From CAZLBC01 sp964557575 (lineage in GTDB: Bacteria; Planctomycetota; Phycisphaerae; SM23-33), in NCBI GenBank assembly GCA_964557575.1, contig CAZLBC010000003.1, positions 62,001-126,000 of the forward strand: a stretch of 64,000 bases of DNA. Direction: 5' to 3'. The number at the start of each line of letters is the position of its first letter. Within the stretch, counting starts at the first letter, position 1. The position numbers and the translations under genes are program-made. The notes below the pieces were generated by a model. That model did no database searches. It was not told the DNA's origin and saw nothing but the letters and a program-made list of their open reading frames with translations. Below, in pieces: positions 53,545-62,139 of this stretch.

Positions 53545-54960
53545 ATGGCACACAGCGACGACAGCTTGAACGACGACCGGAACGGCGCCGCGGATATTTC
53601 CTCCGTGACTGGAGAGCCGCAGCACGGAACGAGCGGCGATGAGCCGCACGGCAAAAAAAACGACCCCGCCATGGAAGCCCTGTCCGAGGCGATGCGGCTC
53701 AGCTTTGTCCTGCTGAGGATACTGATGGTTCTGTTCGTGGCCTTGTTTCTGCTGACCGGCATCGATACCGTCGAAAGCGCGCAAAAGGGTATTGTCAAGG
53801 TCTTCGGCGTTCCCGTGCGGGTCGTCGGGCCGGGCATCGTCTTCAACTGGCCGTATCCGGCCGGAGAAGTGGAAAAGGTCGGTACTGAGGTCCGGACGCT
53901 GCCGGTGGACGATTTCTGGTTTGAGGTCAAGGAGGGTGACGCATCCAGGGACCTGTCCGAGATGGGATTCAGCGCCAAGGGGCTGCGGCCGGGATGGGAC
54001 GGCTACATGCTGACCGGTGATCGGAATATAGTACACATGGAAATCGTGTGCCGGTACCGGATCGAAAATGCCTTGGCCTATGTCAGGCACGTGACTGATC
54101 CCGAGAAGGTTATGAGGACGGCGATCTGCGATGCCGTGGTGCAGGCCGCGGCGACGCGGCGCAGCGACGCCCTCCTTCGCGATCCGACATCGTTTCAACT
54201 TGAAGTGAAGGAGCGGGTACAGAAACGGCTCGACCGCCTCATGGATACCGAGACGGGGCATCACGGCATCAGGATCGGTGAAATACAGGTTGAGAGGAAG
54301 ACGTGGCCCCTGGCGGCGTTCGACGCCTACGAGGAGGCGCAGAAGGCCGAGGCGAAAAAGAGAGGTGCCGTCGACAAGGCCAAGAGCGAGGCGCGGGGCA
54401 TGACCGGCGTCGTCGGCGAAACCGCCTTCATCACCCTGGTCGGTGAGCCGTGGAAATCGCCGGTTGTTGTATACGAACGTACAACGGAACCGCTCGATGA
54501 TCCGCGGAAATCCGTGGTATCACTTGTGCCGGGACGGGATGCCGCGGCCGACGGCATTCGTCCGTATAACCTGCTGGGCCGTATCGAAACGGCTGAGAAG
54601 GACGGGAGAAACGATGAGGCCGCGGCTCTCCGGGCGGCGGCTGAAGCGCTGCTGGACGGGTACCTGGTGAGCGGGGATGTTCGGGCCGCGATCGAAAACG
54701 CCGAGGCGGAGCGGAAAAAAATCGTACAGCGGGCCAAGGCGCGCAGCATACTGTTTACCCGGCTGCAGTCCGCTGCGAGCGGGGGGGGCAGTGCTGCGCT
54801 GAAGGACAAGCTCTGGTTGGACCTTATGGATGAGGTCATGTCGGATGGTTTTGAAAAGAAATTCATTTTGCACCGGGGTTCGAAAGTCCTCTATATCTCG
54901 GAGGATCCCGATGTGAGCAGGGAAATACGAGAGGCGCGGAGAAAACGCGATACGGACTGA
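53545..54960 (+). CDS. HflK-like SPFH protein
   Basis: This 471-residue protein has a hydrophilic N-terminus of about 50 residues, one membrane helix (about 55-75), then SPFH (VESAQKGIVKVFGVPVRVVG, PGIVFNWPYPAGEVEKV, MLTGDRNIVHMEIVCRYRIE) as in HflK. The C-terminal half is charged and helical with PNAS-unlike repeats of Ala/Glu/Arg, longer than usual. ATG at 53545 has GGAAGGA upstream; a TTG at 53539 in frame is less likely. It pairs with the HflC-like gene 33 bases upstream. Confidence 0.82.
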   Translation: MAHSDDSLNDDRNGAADISSVTGEPQHGTSGDEPHGKKNDPAMEALSEAMRLSFVLLRILMVLFVALFLLTGIDTVESAQKGIVKVFGVPVRVVGPGIVFNWPYPAGEVEKVGTEVRTLPVDDFWFEVKEGDASRDLSEMGFSAKGLRPGWDGYMLTGDRNIVHMEIVCRYRIENALAYVRHVTDPEKVMRTAICDAVVQAAATRRSDALLRDPTSFQLEVKERVQKRLDRLMDTETGHHGIRIGEIQVERKTWPLAAFDAYEEAQKAEAKKRGAVDKAKSEARGMTGVVGETAFITLVGEPWKSPVVVYERTTEPLDDPRKSVVSLVPGRDAAADGIRPYNLLGRIETAEKDGRNDEAAALRAAAEALLDGYLVSGDVRAAIENAEAERKKIVQRAKARSILFTRLQSAASGGGSAALKDKLWLDLMDEVMSDGFEKKFILHRGSKVLYISEDPDVSREIREARRKRDTD

Positions 54961-54981
54961 TGTCCCTGTGCTGGAGACGGT

Positions 54982-56250
54982 ATGGCTGATACAGACGGAA
55001 GCGTCGTTGTCACCGCCGGATTGACAAAACATTTTCGCGATTTCTGGTTGCGGGAAAAGGTCGCGGCGGTTGAGGATCTTGATGTGCAGATCGGTCCCCG
55101 GGAAATATACGGGTTGCTGGGTCCCAACGGTTCGGGAAAAACGACCACGCTGAAAATGATACTGTCCCTGCTGTTTCCCACCCGCGGCAGGATAGCGGTG
55201 TTCGGCGGGGATCCCGCGTCGCGCGAGGTGAAATCCCGGATCGGTTACCTGCCGGAAGATTCCCACTTTTACTCGTTTCTCGACGCCCGGGAAACGCTTG
55301 ATTACTATGGAAAACTGTTCGGTCTTTCCCGGCGCATACGGCGAAGGCGCATCGATACGCTGCTGGAGATGGTCGGCCTTTCCGGTGCCGCCTATCGGCG
55401 GGTCGGTGAATACTCCAAGGGCATGAAGCGGCGGATTGGTCTGGCGCAGGCCCTGATTAACGATCCGGACCTGGTTATACTCGACGAGCCGACGGCAGGC
55501 CTCGATCCCATGGGCACCCGCATGTTCAAGGATCTTCTTGGCTCCCTGGCCGACCGGGGCAAGACCGTGATACTGTCGAGCCATCTCCTCGCGGATGTTG
55601 AGGACGTGTGTGATCGTATCTGCATCCTTTACGGCGGCAGAAAACAGGTGGAGGGGAAGACCGAACAACTCCTGTCGCGCGGGGGGTGCACCCAGATCGT
55701 TACGGATGCGCTTGACGAAGAAACTCTTGCACGCCTCACGCGGTTTCTCGATGGCAGCGGCGCCGCCCTCCACACGGTTTCTGCCCCCCGAGACCGCCTG
55801 GAATCCCTGTTTCTCCGCGTCGTGGAAGAGGCCGGGAGCCGCAGCGTGCCGACAGGAGGGGCCGGCGGCGGCGGGGTCGTGGCCGGTTTTCTCCGCGGTG
55901 AAGAGGAGGGTGACGAACTGATTGAGAGTCTCGTGACGAAGAGCGCCGGAGAATCCGACGCCGGCGACGATGCGGTGGATCTCGGCCGGGCGGACGACGG
56001 AGGAGACGCGGAGACATCCCGGGACGGTGCGGACGAATCAGTGATTTCCGCGCTGACCGGGGTGGGTGCCGAACGGTCGCAGACCGATGGTGCGCCTGCG
56101 GATGATACGCGCGCTGCCGACCGAAACGATGATGCCCAAACGGAAACATCCGCCGGATCGGCCGACGCGTCCGGCGGCGATGCCGACGAGGCATTCATTC
56201 GCGGTCTGATCAGGCGCAGAGAGAATAAGGAAGGGGAGGCGGACAGTTGA
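54982..56250 (+). CDS. ABC transporter ATPase with acidic C-terminal tail
   Basis: This 422-residue nucleotide-binding subunit has Walker A GPNGSGKTTT (about 48-57), Q-loop equivalent GYLPEDSHFY, signature EYSKGMKRRIGLAQAL (a YSKGM variant of LSGGQ), Walker B LVILDEPTAGLDP and H-loop SSHLL. Beyond residue 290 there is a Gly-rich then Asp/Ala/Gly-rich acidic tail of about 120 residues ending in a basic patch (GLIRRRENK). The tail is probably disordered. The stop overlaps the permease start. It is close to the CcmA/DrrA-type drug or export ABC ATPases. Confidence 0.88.
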   Translation: MADTDGSVVVTAGLTKHFRDFWLREKVAAVEDLDVQIGPREIYGLLGPNGSGKTTTLKMILSLLFPTRGRIAVFGGDPASREVKSRIGYLPEDSHFYSFLDARETLDYYGKLFGLSRRIRRRRIDTLLEMVGLSGAAYRRVGEYSKGMKRRIGLAQALINDPDLVILDEPTAGLDPMGTRMFKDLLGSLADRGKTVILSSHLLADVEDVCDRICILYGGRKQVEGKTEQLLSRGGCTQIVTDALDEETLARLTRFLDGSGAALHTVSAPRDRLESLFLRVVEEAGSRSVPTGGAGGGGVVAGFLRGEEEGDELIESLVTKSAGESDAGDDAVDLGRADDGGDAETSRDGADESVISALTGVGAERSQTDGAPADDTRAADRNDDAQTETSAGSADASGGDADEAFIRGLIRRRENKEGEADS

Positions 56251-58037
56251 CGGTGACGGGGCATTCCGCCGGAAGGATTCAGGCTGTCCTTGCACACACG
56301 TTCTCTCAGTGTGTTCGCAAGCGGTCGGTGATCTTCTTTATCATCGTTACCGCCGGATTGCTGGCGGTTATGCCGGCATACCTCGAGGGCGACGGCAGCC
56401 TGTCGGGAAAAATCAGGTCGTTTTTGCATTACGGCTTTGTCCTGTGCGGGGCCCTGCTCAGCCTGCTTTCGGTCCTGGTCACCGCGCAGCTCGTCGCGGA
56501 TGATATGCGCAGCCGCCGCATCTACACGCTGGCGGTCAAGCCGCTCGGGCGATGGGAATACATCGTTGCGCGCTACCTCGGCGTCCTCTGCTTCAATCTT
56601 CTGCTGCTCGTCTGCGCATCGGCGGCGATATACTTTTTCGCCGCCCGGCTGCAATCCTCGGAAGAACTGAACCCCGCCGACCGGCAGGAAGTGGAAACGG
56701 AGATATTCACCGCGCGGGGCAGGATAACACCCGAGGAGATCGACCTTGCCGTCGCGCTTCGTGACAGAATTGACGAGATGAAGGACGGGGGCGCATATCA
56801 AAGCGCCGTCAGGGATATTATGCGGCGATCGGGGATGTCGTTCGACGAAGCGCGGGCGGTCGTGCATGAAAATCAACTCAAGGAGATTCGCAGCAGGTAT
56901 TCCACGGTGCCGCCGCACGGCAGTCTGACCTGGGAATTCACCGAGCTGGTCTTCCCTGATACGGAGGTATTGAAGCGGCGGTGCGCATTTATCGATAAAC
57001 GCACCGTCACTGTCGGCAACGGTCGCAGCGTATGGCTCGTCCTGCTGTCGGGCGAGCGTGATTTTCTCGGACACATGATGGAACGGGAGCCGGTGCTGCT
57101 GGAAGGACGCCAGGCCCTGGTCAGGGATGTCGGCAGGGACAGGTTCACCGTGGCTGTTCCCGCGACTGACGGCACCCGCCCGCTGATGGATGAACTGATC
57201 GAGGGCAGCGAGCCGACGGTGGAGATCCGGCCCATCATGCATTTGGAATACCGTGCGACGCCCTTGGAAAGCCGGTCCGGCGATGCGTTGAGCAGTCCGC
57301 AGGAGATATATCGGCGGATAGATATCCTGCGGCCCGACGATTCGATCATGTGCGTCTGTCTCGGATGGGATCCCTGCCGGGGAAGCGAGACGGTTCATTT
57401 TCCCGTTGAGCAACTGCCGGCCGGTTCGACACTGCGGGTCAGGTACCGGAACGTCCCCGCCACCCGGCACCAGCGGCCCGTGACGTTGAAAATACCGCGC
57501 GAGTCGGTATCACTTATGTACCGGGCATCGAGTTTCGAGAATAATTTCCTCCGTGTCGTGTTGCTGTGGAGCCTGCGGGTGGCACTGCTGACGGGACTCG
57601 GAGTTCTGCTGGGGGCTGCATTTTCGTTTCCCGTTGCCGCGTTTGTCGGGGTATCACTGCTCGTGATATCCTGGATGGCCATGTGGCTGTTCGAGCAGCC
57701 CGGCATGGAACTGACTGATTTTCGGATAAAGGCCAATTGGCCGGGGATTGTCGGGTTGGCGGTATTTATCGGTATATGTGTACTGATTAAACGCTTTATT
57801 CTTATCAAGATGAAAACGATCGGTCTTCTGGCGGCTATTCCAATAATGCTGCTGATCATAGCGGGTTTTCCGGGTTTCGTGCGGACGTATGCCGCCTCCC
57901 GCCTGGTGGAAGGCACACTGCTTCCCGGTCCGGAGATCACCGGGGCCCTGACCTGGGTTCTGTTCGGTACGGTCGTCTACGTGGTCCTGGCGTGCGCGAT
58001 ATTTCAATTCCGCGAACTTGCCGCCCGGGAGGATTGA
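56247..58037 (+). CDS. ABC-2 permease with large extracytoplasmic insert
   Basis: This 596-residue protein has helices near 28-45, 58-85 and 108-130, a loop of about 290 residues (about 135-430, beta-rich), then four more helices to the end. Motif RRIYTLAVKPLGRWEYIVARYLG is the coupling region. The start is TTG at 56247 with GGGGAGG 7 bases upstream, overlapping the ATPase stop (TTGA). The large insert is unusual for drug-type ABC-2 permeases and might contact the SPFH cage or the exported protein encoded next. Confidence 0.8.
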   Translation: MTVTGHSAGRIQAVLAHTFSQCVRKRSVIFFIIVTAGLLAVMPAYLEGDGSLSGKIRSFLHYGFVLCGALLSLLSVLVTAQLVADDMRSRRIYTLAVKPLGRWEYIVARYLGVLCFNLLLLVCASAAIYFFAARLQSSEELNPADRQEVETEIFTARGRITPEEIDLAVALRDRIDEMKDGGAYQSAVRDIMRRSGMSFDEARAVVHENQLKEIRSRYSTVPPHGSLTWEFTELVFPDTEVLKRRCAFIDKRTVTVGNGRSVWLVLLSGERDFLGHMMEREPVLLEGRQALVRDVGRDRFTVAVPATDGTRPLMDELIEGSEPTVEIRPIMHLEYRATPLESRSGDALSSPQEIYRRIDILRPDDSIMCVCLGWDPCRGSETVHFPVEQLPAGSTLRVRYRNVPATRHQRPVTLKIPRESVSLMYRASSFENNFLRVVLLWSLRVALLTGLGVLLGAAFSFPVAAFVGVSLLVISWMAMWLFEQPGMELTDFRIKANWPGIVGLAVFIGICVLIKRFILIKMKTIGLLAAIPIMLLIIAGFPGFVRTYAASRLVEGTLLPGPEITGALTWVLFGTVVYVVLACAIFQFRELAARED

Positions 58038-58042
58038 CGAAC

Positions 58043-60097
58043 ATGCGCCGACATATCGTACAACTGCTGCTCGCTGCAACGGCGATCACCCTCGTTGTCG
58101 CGGCGGGGCTCGTGCAGGAACCGGCCCGGCAGGCCCGGTACCACTCGGAACAGATCAACCGGGGCGACCGGGAGAGCAGTCCCGACCTTGCCCTGATGAC
58201 CGTTATGCCGGGCGCCGTGCGCGCCGTTGCCCTGAGCATCCTGTGGTCCCGGATGCAGAGCATGCACCAGGAAGGCAGGCACCACGACGCCTACGAGCTG
58301 TCGCGGTTGATTTGCCGTCTCGAACCCTACTATCCGGGGGCCTGGGCCTATTGCGGCTGGAACATGGCCTGGAACGTCTCCGTCGAGACGCACACGAAGG
58401 AGGAACGCTGGCAGTGGGTGTACAACGGCATAAAACTGCTCCGGGACGAGGGGCTGCGCAGGAATCCCCGGGATATCGTGTTCTACTACGAACTGGGCTG
58501 GATATTTTCCATGAAACTGGGCGGCAGGCTCGACAACTACCACTGGTCCTACAAGCAGCGGTGGGCGAAGATGATGCAGGATCTTCTCGGCGCGCCGCAA
58601 TTGAGCGATCGCCTGGATGTCACCCTTGCGGAATCCTCCGCCGCATCCATACAGGCATTTCGCCCTGTCGCTGATGCGCCGCTCGACAAGACGCCGCGGC
58701 GGCAGGGGAAGCAACTGATCCAAGCGGACAAGCTGGCTTTTATTCGAACAGAGGACCCCGACCTCTCCGCGTTTATTGATGCCCTCGGCGCGTATGATAT
58801 TTTCCCGGACGAGAGCTTTCTCGACGCCTGCAATCGGCTGAGCAACGATTACCAGTTCTCGTCGGTGCGTATCAACCGGCGGCCCTATCCGAAAGAAGAG
58901 CGGGAAAAGGAACTCTACGATGTGATCAACGCTCCCGCATACACGGATACCGGCGGCACAGGCGGGAACTATGCCGGTTGGGATACCCTGCCCCCCTTCG
59001 ACAAGCTTGTTTCATTCGTCCGTGCCCAGGTACTGTGGAATCGTTACCGGATGGATCCCGATTACATGCTCACGCTGATGGAACGGTACCGGGTGCCGCT
59101 CGACTGGCGACACTCGGTCAGTCACGGTCTCTACTGGTACTGCCTCGGTATGGATCAATGCAACATCGACGATCCCACGGATTATAAAAGCCTCAGGATA
59201 CAGCGAAACGTTCTCAATTCCCTGAAAACACTGACCTTCACCGGCTTGGTGGAACTGACAGTGCGTCCGGGGCGTCCGGAGTACCCCGAGTACCACGAAC
59301 ATCCCGATCTCCGCTTTGTCGTTCCGACCCATCGGCAGCACTGCGATTTCATCGAGTGGGTTCTGGATTACCAGAAAAAACACAAGGATTACCAGGACGA
59401 GTACGAAGACAATACCTTCGCGGCGGGGCACTATAACTATATCTCCTCGGCGGTATCCATGCTGTATGCCGACGGTCGCCGGAAGTTGGCGCAGGAACTG
59501 TTTGACTTCGTGAAGGAACATTACGATCCCACTATGGAGAAGGAGTGGGGCGAGGAGGTGCTGGACTACTTTGTCATCGCCCATCTCAAGGAACATAAGA
59601 AGGCGCTCGGTTTTATCAGTGCCTTGATCGAGATCTCCATGAAACGGGCATTCCTGGCTGCGGGGATACGTGAAGACTGGACCGCATACAGCAAGAGGAT
59701 GAGATTTGCCGTTGAGCTCTACGGGTTTTACCAGGAGGATGCGGTTTCCAACCGTCTCATTATACCGAAGCAACTGCGCGGTATTGCGCGGGGGGTGGCG
59801 GGTATGCTGGTGTTCAACCCCGAGTCAGCGCACCTGAATCTTTCTCCGTCCCAGCGCAGCGATGTGTATCTTGCGGCCCTTTCCGCGGACAGAAAATTGA
59901 GGGAACCGCCGGGGATATTGGCGCCCGTGTACCATCGCGGCCTGTCCGGGCTTCGCGCACTGTGCCGCCGGGGGAACATGAAGATGGAGGAGGCCTTTCC
60001 CGAGCCGCCGTTTCTCGCCGAGTACCGCGAAACGCTCAAGTCGCGCATCCCGGATACGGCACCAACGGACGGCGACCTGATCGAGCAGGACCGGTAG
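58043..60097 (+). CDS. Exported 684-residue protein of unknown function in the SPFH-ABC operon
   Basis: This protein has an N-terminal helix (about residues 5-22) that is a signal anchor or signal peptide, and then a long, Tyr/Trp-rich, mostly helical extracytoplasmic part. The pattern HDAYELSRLICRLEPYYPGAW near residue 85-105 suggests TPR/SEL1-like helical hairpins, but no clear repeat set is seen. I recognise no catalytic motif. GGAGG precedes the ATG at 58043 by 10 bases and the gene follows the permease by 5 bases, so it is almost certainly part of the ABC operon. Function unknown. Confidence 0.7.
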   Translation: MRRHIVQLLLAATAITLVVAAGLVQEPARQARYHSEQINRGDRESSPDLALMTVMPGAVRAVALSILWSRMQSMHQEGRHHDAYELSRLICRLEPYYPGAWAYCGWNMAWNVSVETHTKEERWQWVYNGIKLLRDEGLRRNPRDIVFYYELGWIFSMKLGGRLDNYHWSYKQRWAKMMQDLLGAPQLSDRLDVTLAESSAASIQAFRPVADAPLDKTPRRQGKQLIQADKLAFIRTEDPDLSAFIDALGAYDIFPDESFLDACNRLSNDYQFSSVRINRRPYPKEEREKELYDVINAPAYTDTGGTGGNYAGWDTLPPFDKLVSFVRAQVLWNRYRMDPDYMLTLMERYRVPLDWRHSVSHGLYWYCLGMDQCNIDDPTDYKSLRIQRNVLNSLKTLTFTGLVELTVRPGRPEYPEYHEHPDLRFVVPTHRQHCDFIEWVLDYQKKHKDYQDEYEDNTFAAGHYNYISSAVSMLYADGRRKLAQELFDFVKEHYDPTMEKEWGEEVLDYFVIAHLKEHKKALGFISALIEISMKRAFLAAGIREDWTAYSKRMRFAVELYGFYQEDAVSNRLIIPKQLRGIARGVAGMLVFNPESAHLNLSPSQRSDVYLAALSADRKLREPPGILAPVYHRGLSGLRALCRRGNMKMEEAFPEPPFLAEYRETLKSRIPDTAPTDGDLIEQDR

Positions 60098-60121
60098 GGC
60101 CCCTTACCCGTACAGCGGTCC
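60088..60121. terminator. Inverted repeat between convergent genes
   Basis: GGACCG (60088-60093) and CGGTCC (60116-60121) flank a GC-rich loop that contains the stop of the exported-protein gene (+) and the fucI stop (-). It could be a bidirectional terminator, but no U-tract is present. Confidence 0.25.
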
Positions 60122-61894
60122 GTACGCGCCGCACGCCCGGTAATCCGCCCCCTGGGAATCGTGCGCGCCGAACGCCGCCCAGCTCCTCGGCCGGTATATA
60201 TCCTGGTCGGAGATGTTGTGCATGAATACGGGTATCCGCAGGATCGCGGCGAGCGTTATCAGGTCGGCCCCAATGTGGCCGTAGGACAGGGCGCAGTGAT
60301 TTGCGCCCCAGTTGTTCATCACCGAGTACATGTCCCGAAAGGGGCCGCCCCCGGTGGTGCGCGGGGCGAACCAGGTCGTGGGCCAGGTTTCGTTGGTTCT
60401 CTCGTCGAGCGTTTTGTGGACCTCGTCGGGCAGGGAGACGGTCCATCCCTCCGCAAGCTGCAGGACGGGACCGAGCCCCTTGACCAGGTTCACGCGGGAC
60501 ATGGTCATGGGCATGCCGGCAACGGTGACGAGCTTGCTCGACCAGCCGCCGCCGGGAAAATACTCGGTCACCGAGGGGTGCCAGGTCGTGGCATTGAGAC
60601 ACCGGGTGACTTCCTCTTCGGTGATGTCCCAGTACGGCTTTATCGCCGGCTGCCCGTTACATGTCTGTCGCCCGCTGCCGTCGAGCGCTGCGGCGCCCGA
60701 ATTAATCAAGTGAATAATGCCTCCCGCCGCATCTCCTTCAAGCGCGTAACCCGTTACCCGCTTGACCGCGTCCGGGCTCCAGTACGTGCGGACATCGGCG
60801 AATATCTGCGCCGTGTTTGTCAGGAGATACCCGAACAGCATGGGAACCGCGTTCAGGCTGTCGTTTTCGGTGGCGATGATCCGCGGGGCCCGGATACCGT
60901 CCCAGTCGAACGAGGTGTTTGAGATCGCCTCCAGGAAATCGCCGTTGGGCATGGCGTCGGTCCACTGCCGCTGCCCCTGGAACCCGGCGGCCACGGCGTT
61001 ATGCCCCAGTGCCTCTTCACCGCAGCCGATGTCATCGAGGCGGGGATTACCGTACATCAGGTCCCTGGCGATGAGCGTCATTTTGGCTGCCGTTTCCCAT
61101 TCGGCATCGAGTTGCTCACGCGGGCGCTGCTTTTCGGGTGGATTGACGTCATCGCCTTCGACCAGGGTTTCCCGAATCCATGTGATCGCCCGTTCGTATT
61201 CTTCGGGGTCGTAGATGTCGTCACGAATGCGCCGTGTGAACTCCGACATGTCGACGCACTCAACGCGCATGCCCAGGTAATCCTCGAAAAACGAGTGATC
61301 CACGATAGAGCCCGCGATGCCCATGGATACGCCACCCATTGAGAGATATGATTTTTCCCGCATCATCGCAGCAGACAGTCCGCAGCGAACGAAACGAAGT
61401 ATCTTTTCAGAGACATCCGGGGGGATGGTCTCGTCTCCGGCATCCTGTACGTCCCGTCCGTATATGCCGAATGCGGGGAGGCCCTTCTGGGTATGTCCCG
61501 CGAGAACCGCCGCGAGGTAGACGGCCCCGGGTCGCTCGGTGCCGTTGAATCCCCATACGGCTTTCGGCGTCAGGGGTTCCATGTCCATCGTCTCGCTCCC
61601 ATAGCACCAGCAGGGGGTGACGGTCAGCGACAGTCCCACGCCCGCGCGGGAGAATTGTTCCGCGCACGCCGCGGCCTCGGCTACTCCGCCGATGCACGTG
61701 TCGGCGATTGTGCACGCGACCGGTTCGCCGTTTGGATAGCGGCAATTGCCGGCGATCAGTTCCGCGGCTCGCCGGGCCATGTCCATGGTCTGTTTTTCCA
61801 GTGATTCCCTGACGCCGCGGCGGCGGCCGTCTACAGTGGGCCGTATTCCCACCACCGGCAACGAGGTGATCCATTCGGGCGGTCGTTTATTCAT
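60104..61894 (-). CDS. fucI: L-fucose isomerase
   Basis: This 596-residue enzyme interconverts L-fucose and L-fuculose (also D-arabinose/D-ribulose) with Mn2+; E. coli FucI is 591 residues. Recognisable segments are VGIRPTVDGRRRGVRESLE, CIGGVAEAAACAEQF, MGGVSMGIAGSIVDHSFFEDY and TAIENDS-like ATENDSLNAVPMLFGYLL with the catalytic Glu/Asp and C-terminal NNWGANHCALSYGHIG with His. ATG at 61894 follows GGAAG; a longer frame to 61942 is not used. No fucK or fucA is in the window, so later steps may differ from E. coli. Confidence 0.92.
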   Translation of the reverse strand: MNKRPPEWITSLPVVGIRPTVDGRRRGVRESLEKQTMDMARRAAELIAGNCRYPNGEPVACTIADTCIGGVAEAAACAEQFSRAGVGLSLTVTPCWCYGSETMDMEPLTPKAVWGFNGTERPGAVYLAAVLAGHTQKGLPAFGIYGRDVQDAGDETIPPDVSEKILRFVRCGLSAAMMREKSYLSMGGVSMGIAGSIVDHSFFEDYLGMRVECVDMSEFTRRIRDDIYDPEEYERAITWIRETLVEGDDVNPPEKQRPREQLDAEWETAAKMTLIARDLMYGNPRLDDIGCGEEALGHNAVAAGFQGQRQWTDAMPNGDFLEAISNTSFDWDGIRAPRIIATENDSLNAVPMLFGYLLTNTAQIFADVRTYWSPDAVKRVTGYALEGDAAGGIIHLINSGAAALDGSGRQTCNGQPAIKPYWDITEEEVTRCLNATTWHPSVTEYFPGGGWSSKLVTVAGMPMTMSRVNLVKGLGPVLQLAEGWTVSLPDEVHKTLDERTNETWPTTWFAPRTTGGGPFRDMYSVMNNWGANHCALSYGHIGADLITLAAILRIPVFMHNISDQDIYRPRSWAAFGAHDSQGADYRACGAYGPLYG

Positions 61895-61930
61895 GTTCGG
61901 CTTCCTTCGCTTATTGCTGCTGAGTTGATC

Positions 61931-61956
61931 TGTATACAACACACCCTGCGATTATA
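61931..61956 (-). promoter_or_regulatory. fucI promoter -10 box with palindromic operator downstream
   Basis: On the minus strand TATAAT (61956-61951) is a perfect -10; the -35 region is weak (TTCAGT about 17 bases upstream). Transcription would start near 61944. Immediately downstream lies TGTATACA (61931-61938), a perfect 8-bp palindrome in GTTGTATACAG context, like sites of FadR-subfamily GntR repressors, in a repressor-blocking position. Confidence 0.45.
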
Positions 61957-62139
61957 GTGAATGCCGTAACGTAACTGAAAGTAAAAACAGCTGATGATCT
62001 ATTGTCGCGGCATTGCATATATTGGTGGATTATATACACAATATGGATTTATTATCGCTGTCTATTCCACTATACAATACGGTTCGATTTCAATGCCAGT
62101 TAATGTCCTCATGAACAACACGGACAGGGAGAGATTACC

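Noticed and set aside
55629..57470. 613-codon antisense frame across the ABC ATPase and permease
   Set aside because: Overlaps two certain coding regions; no motif.
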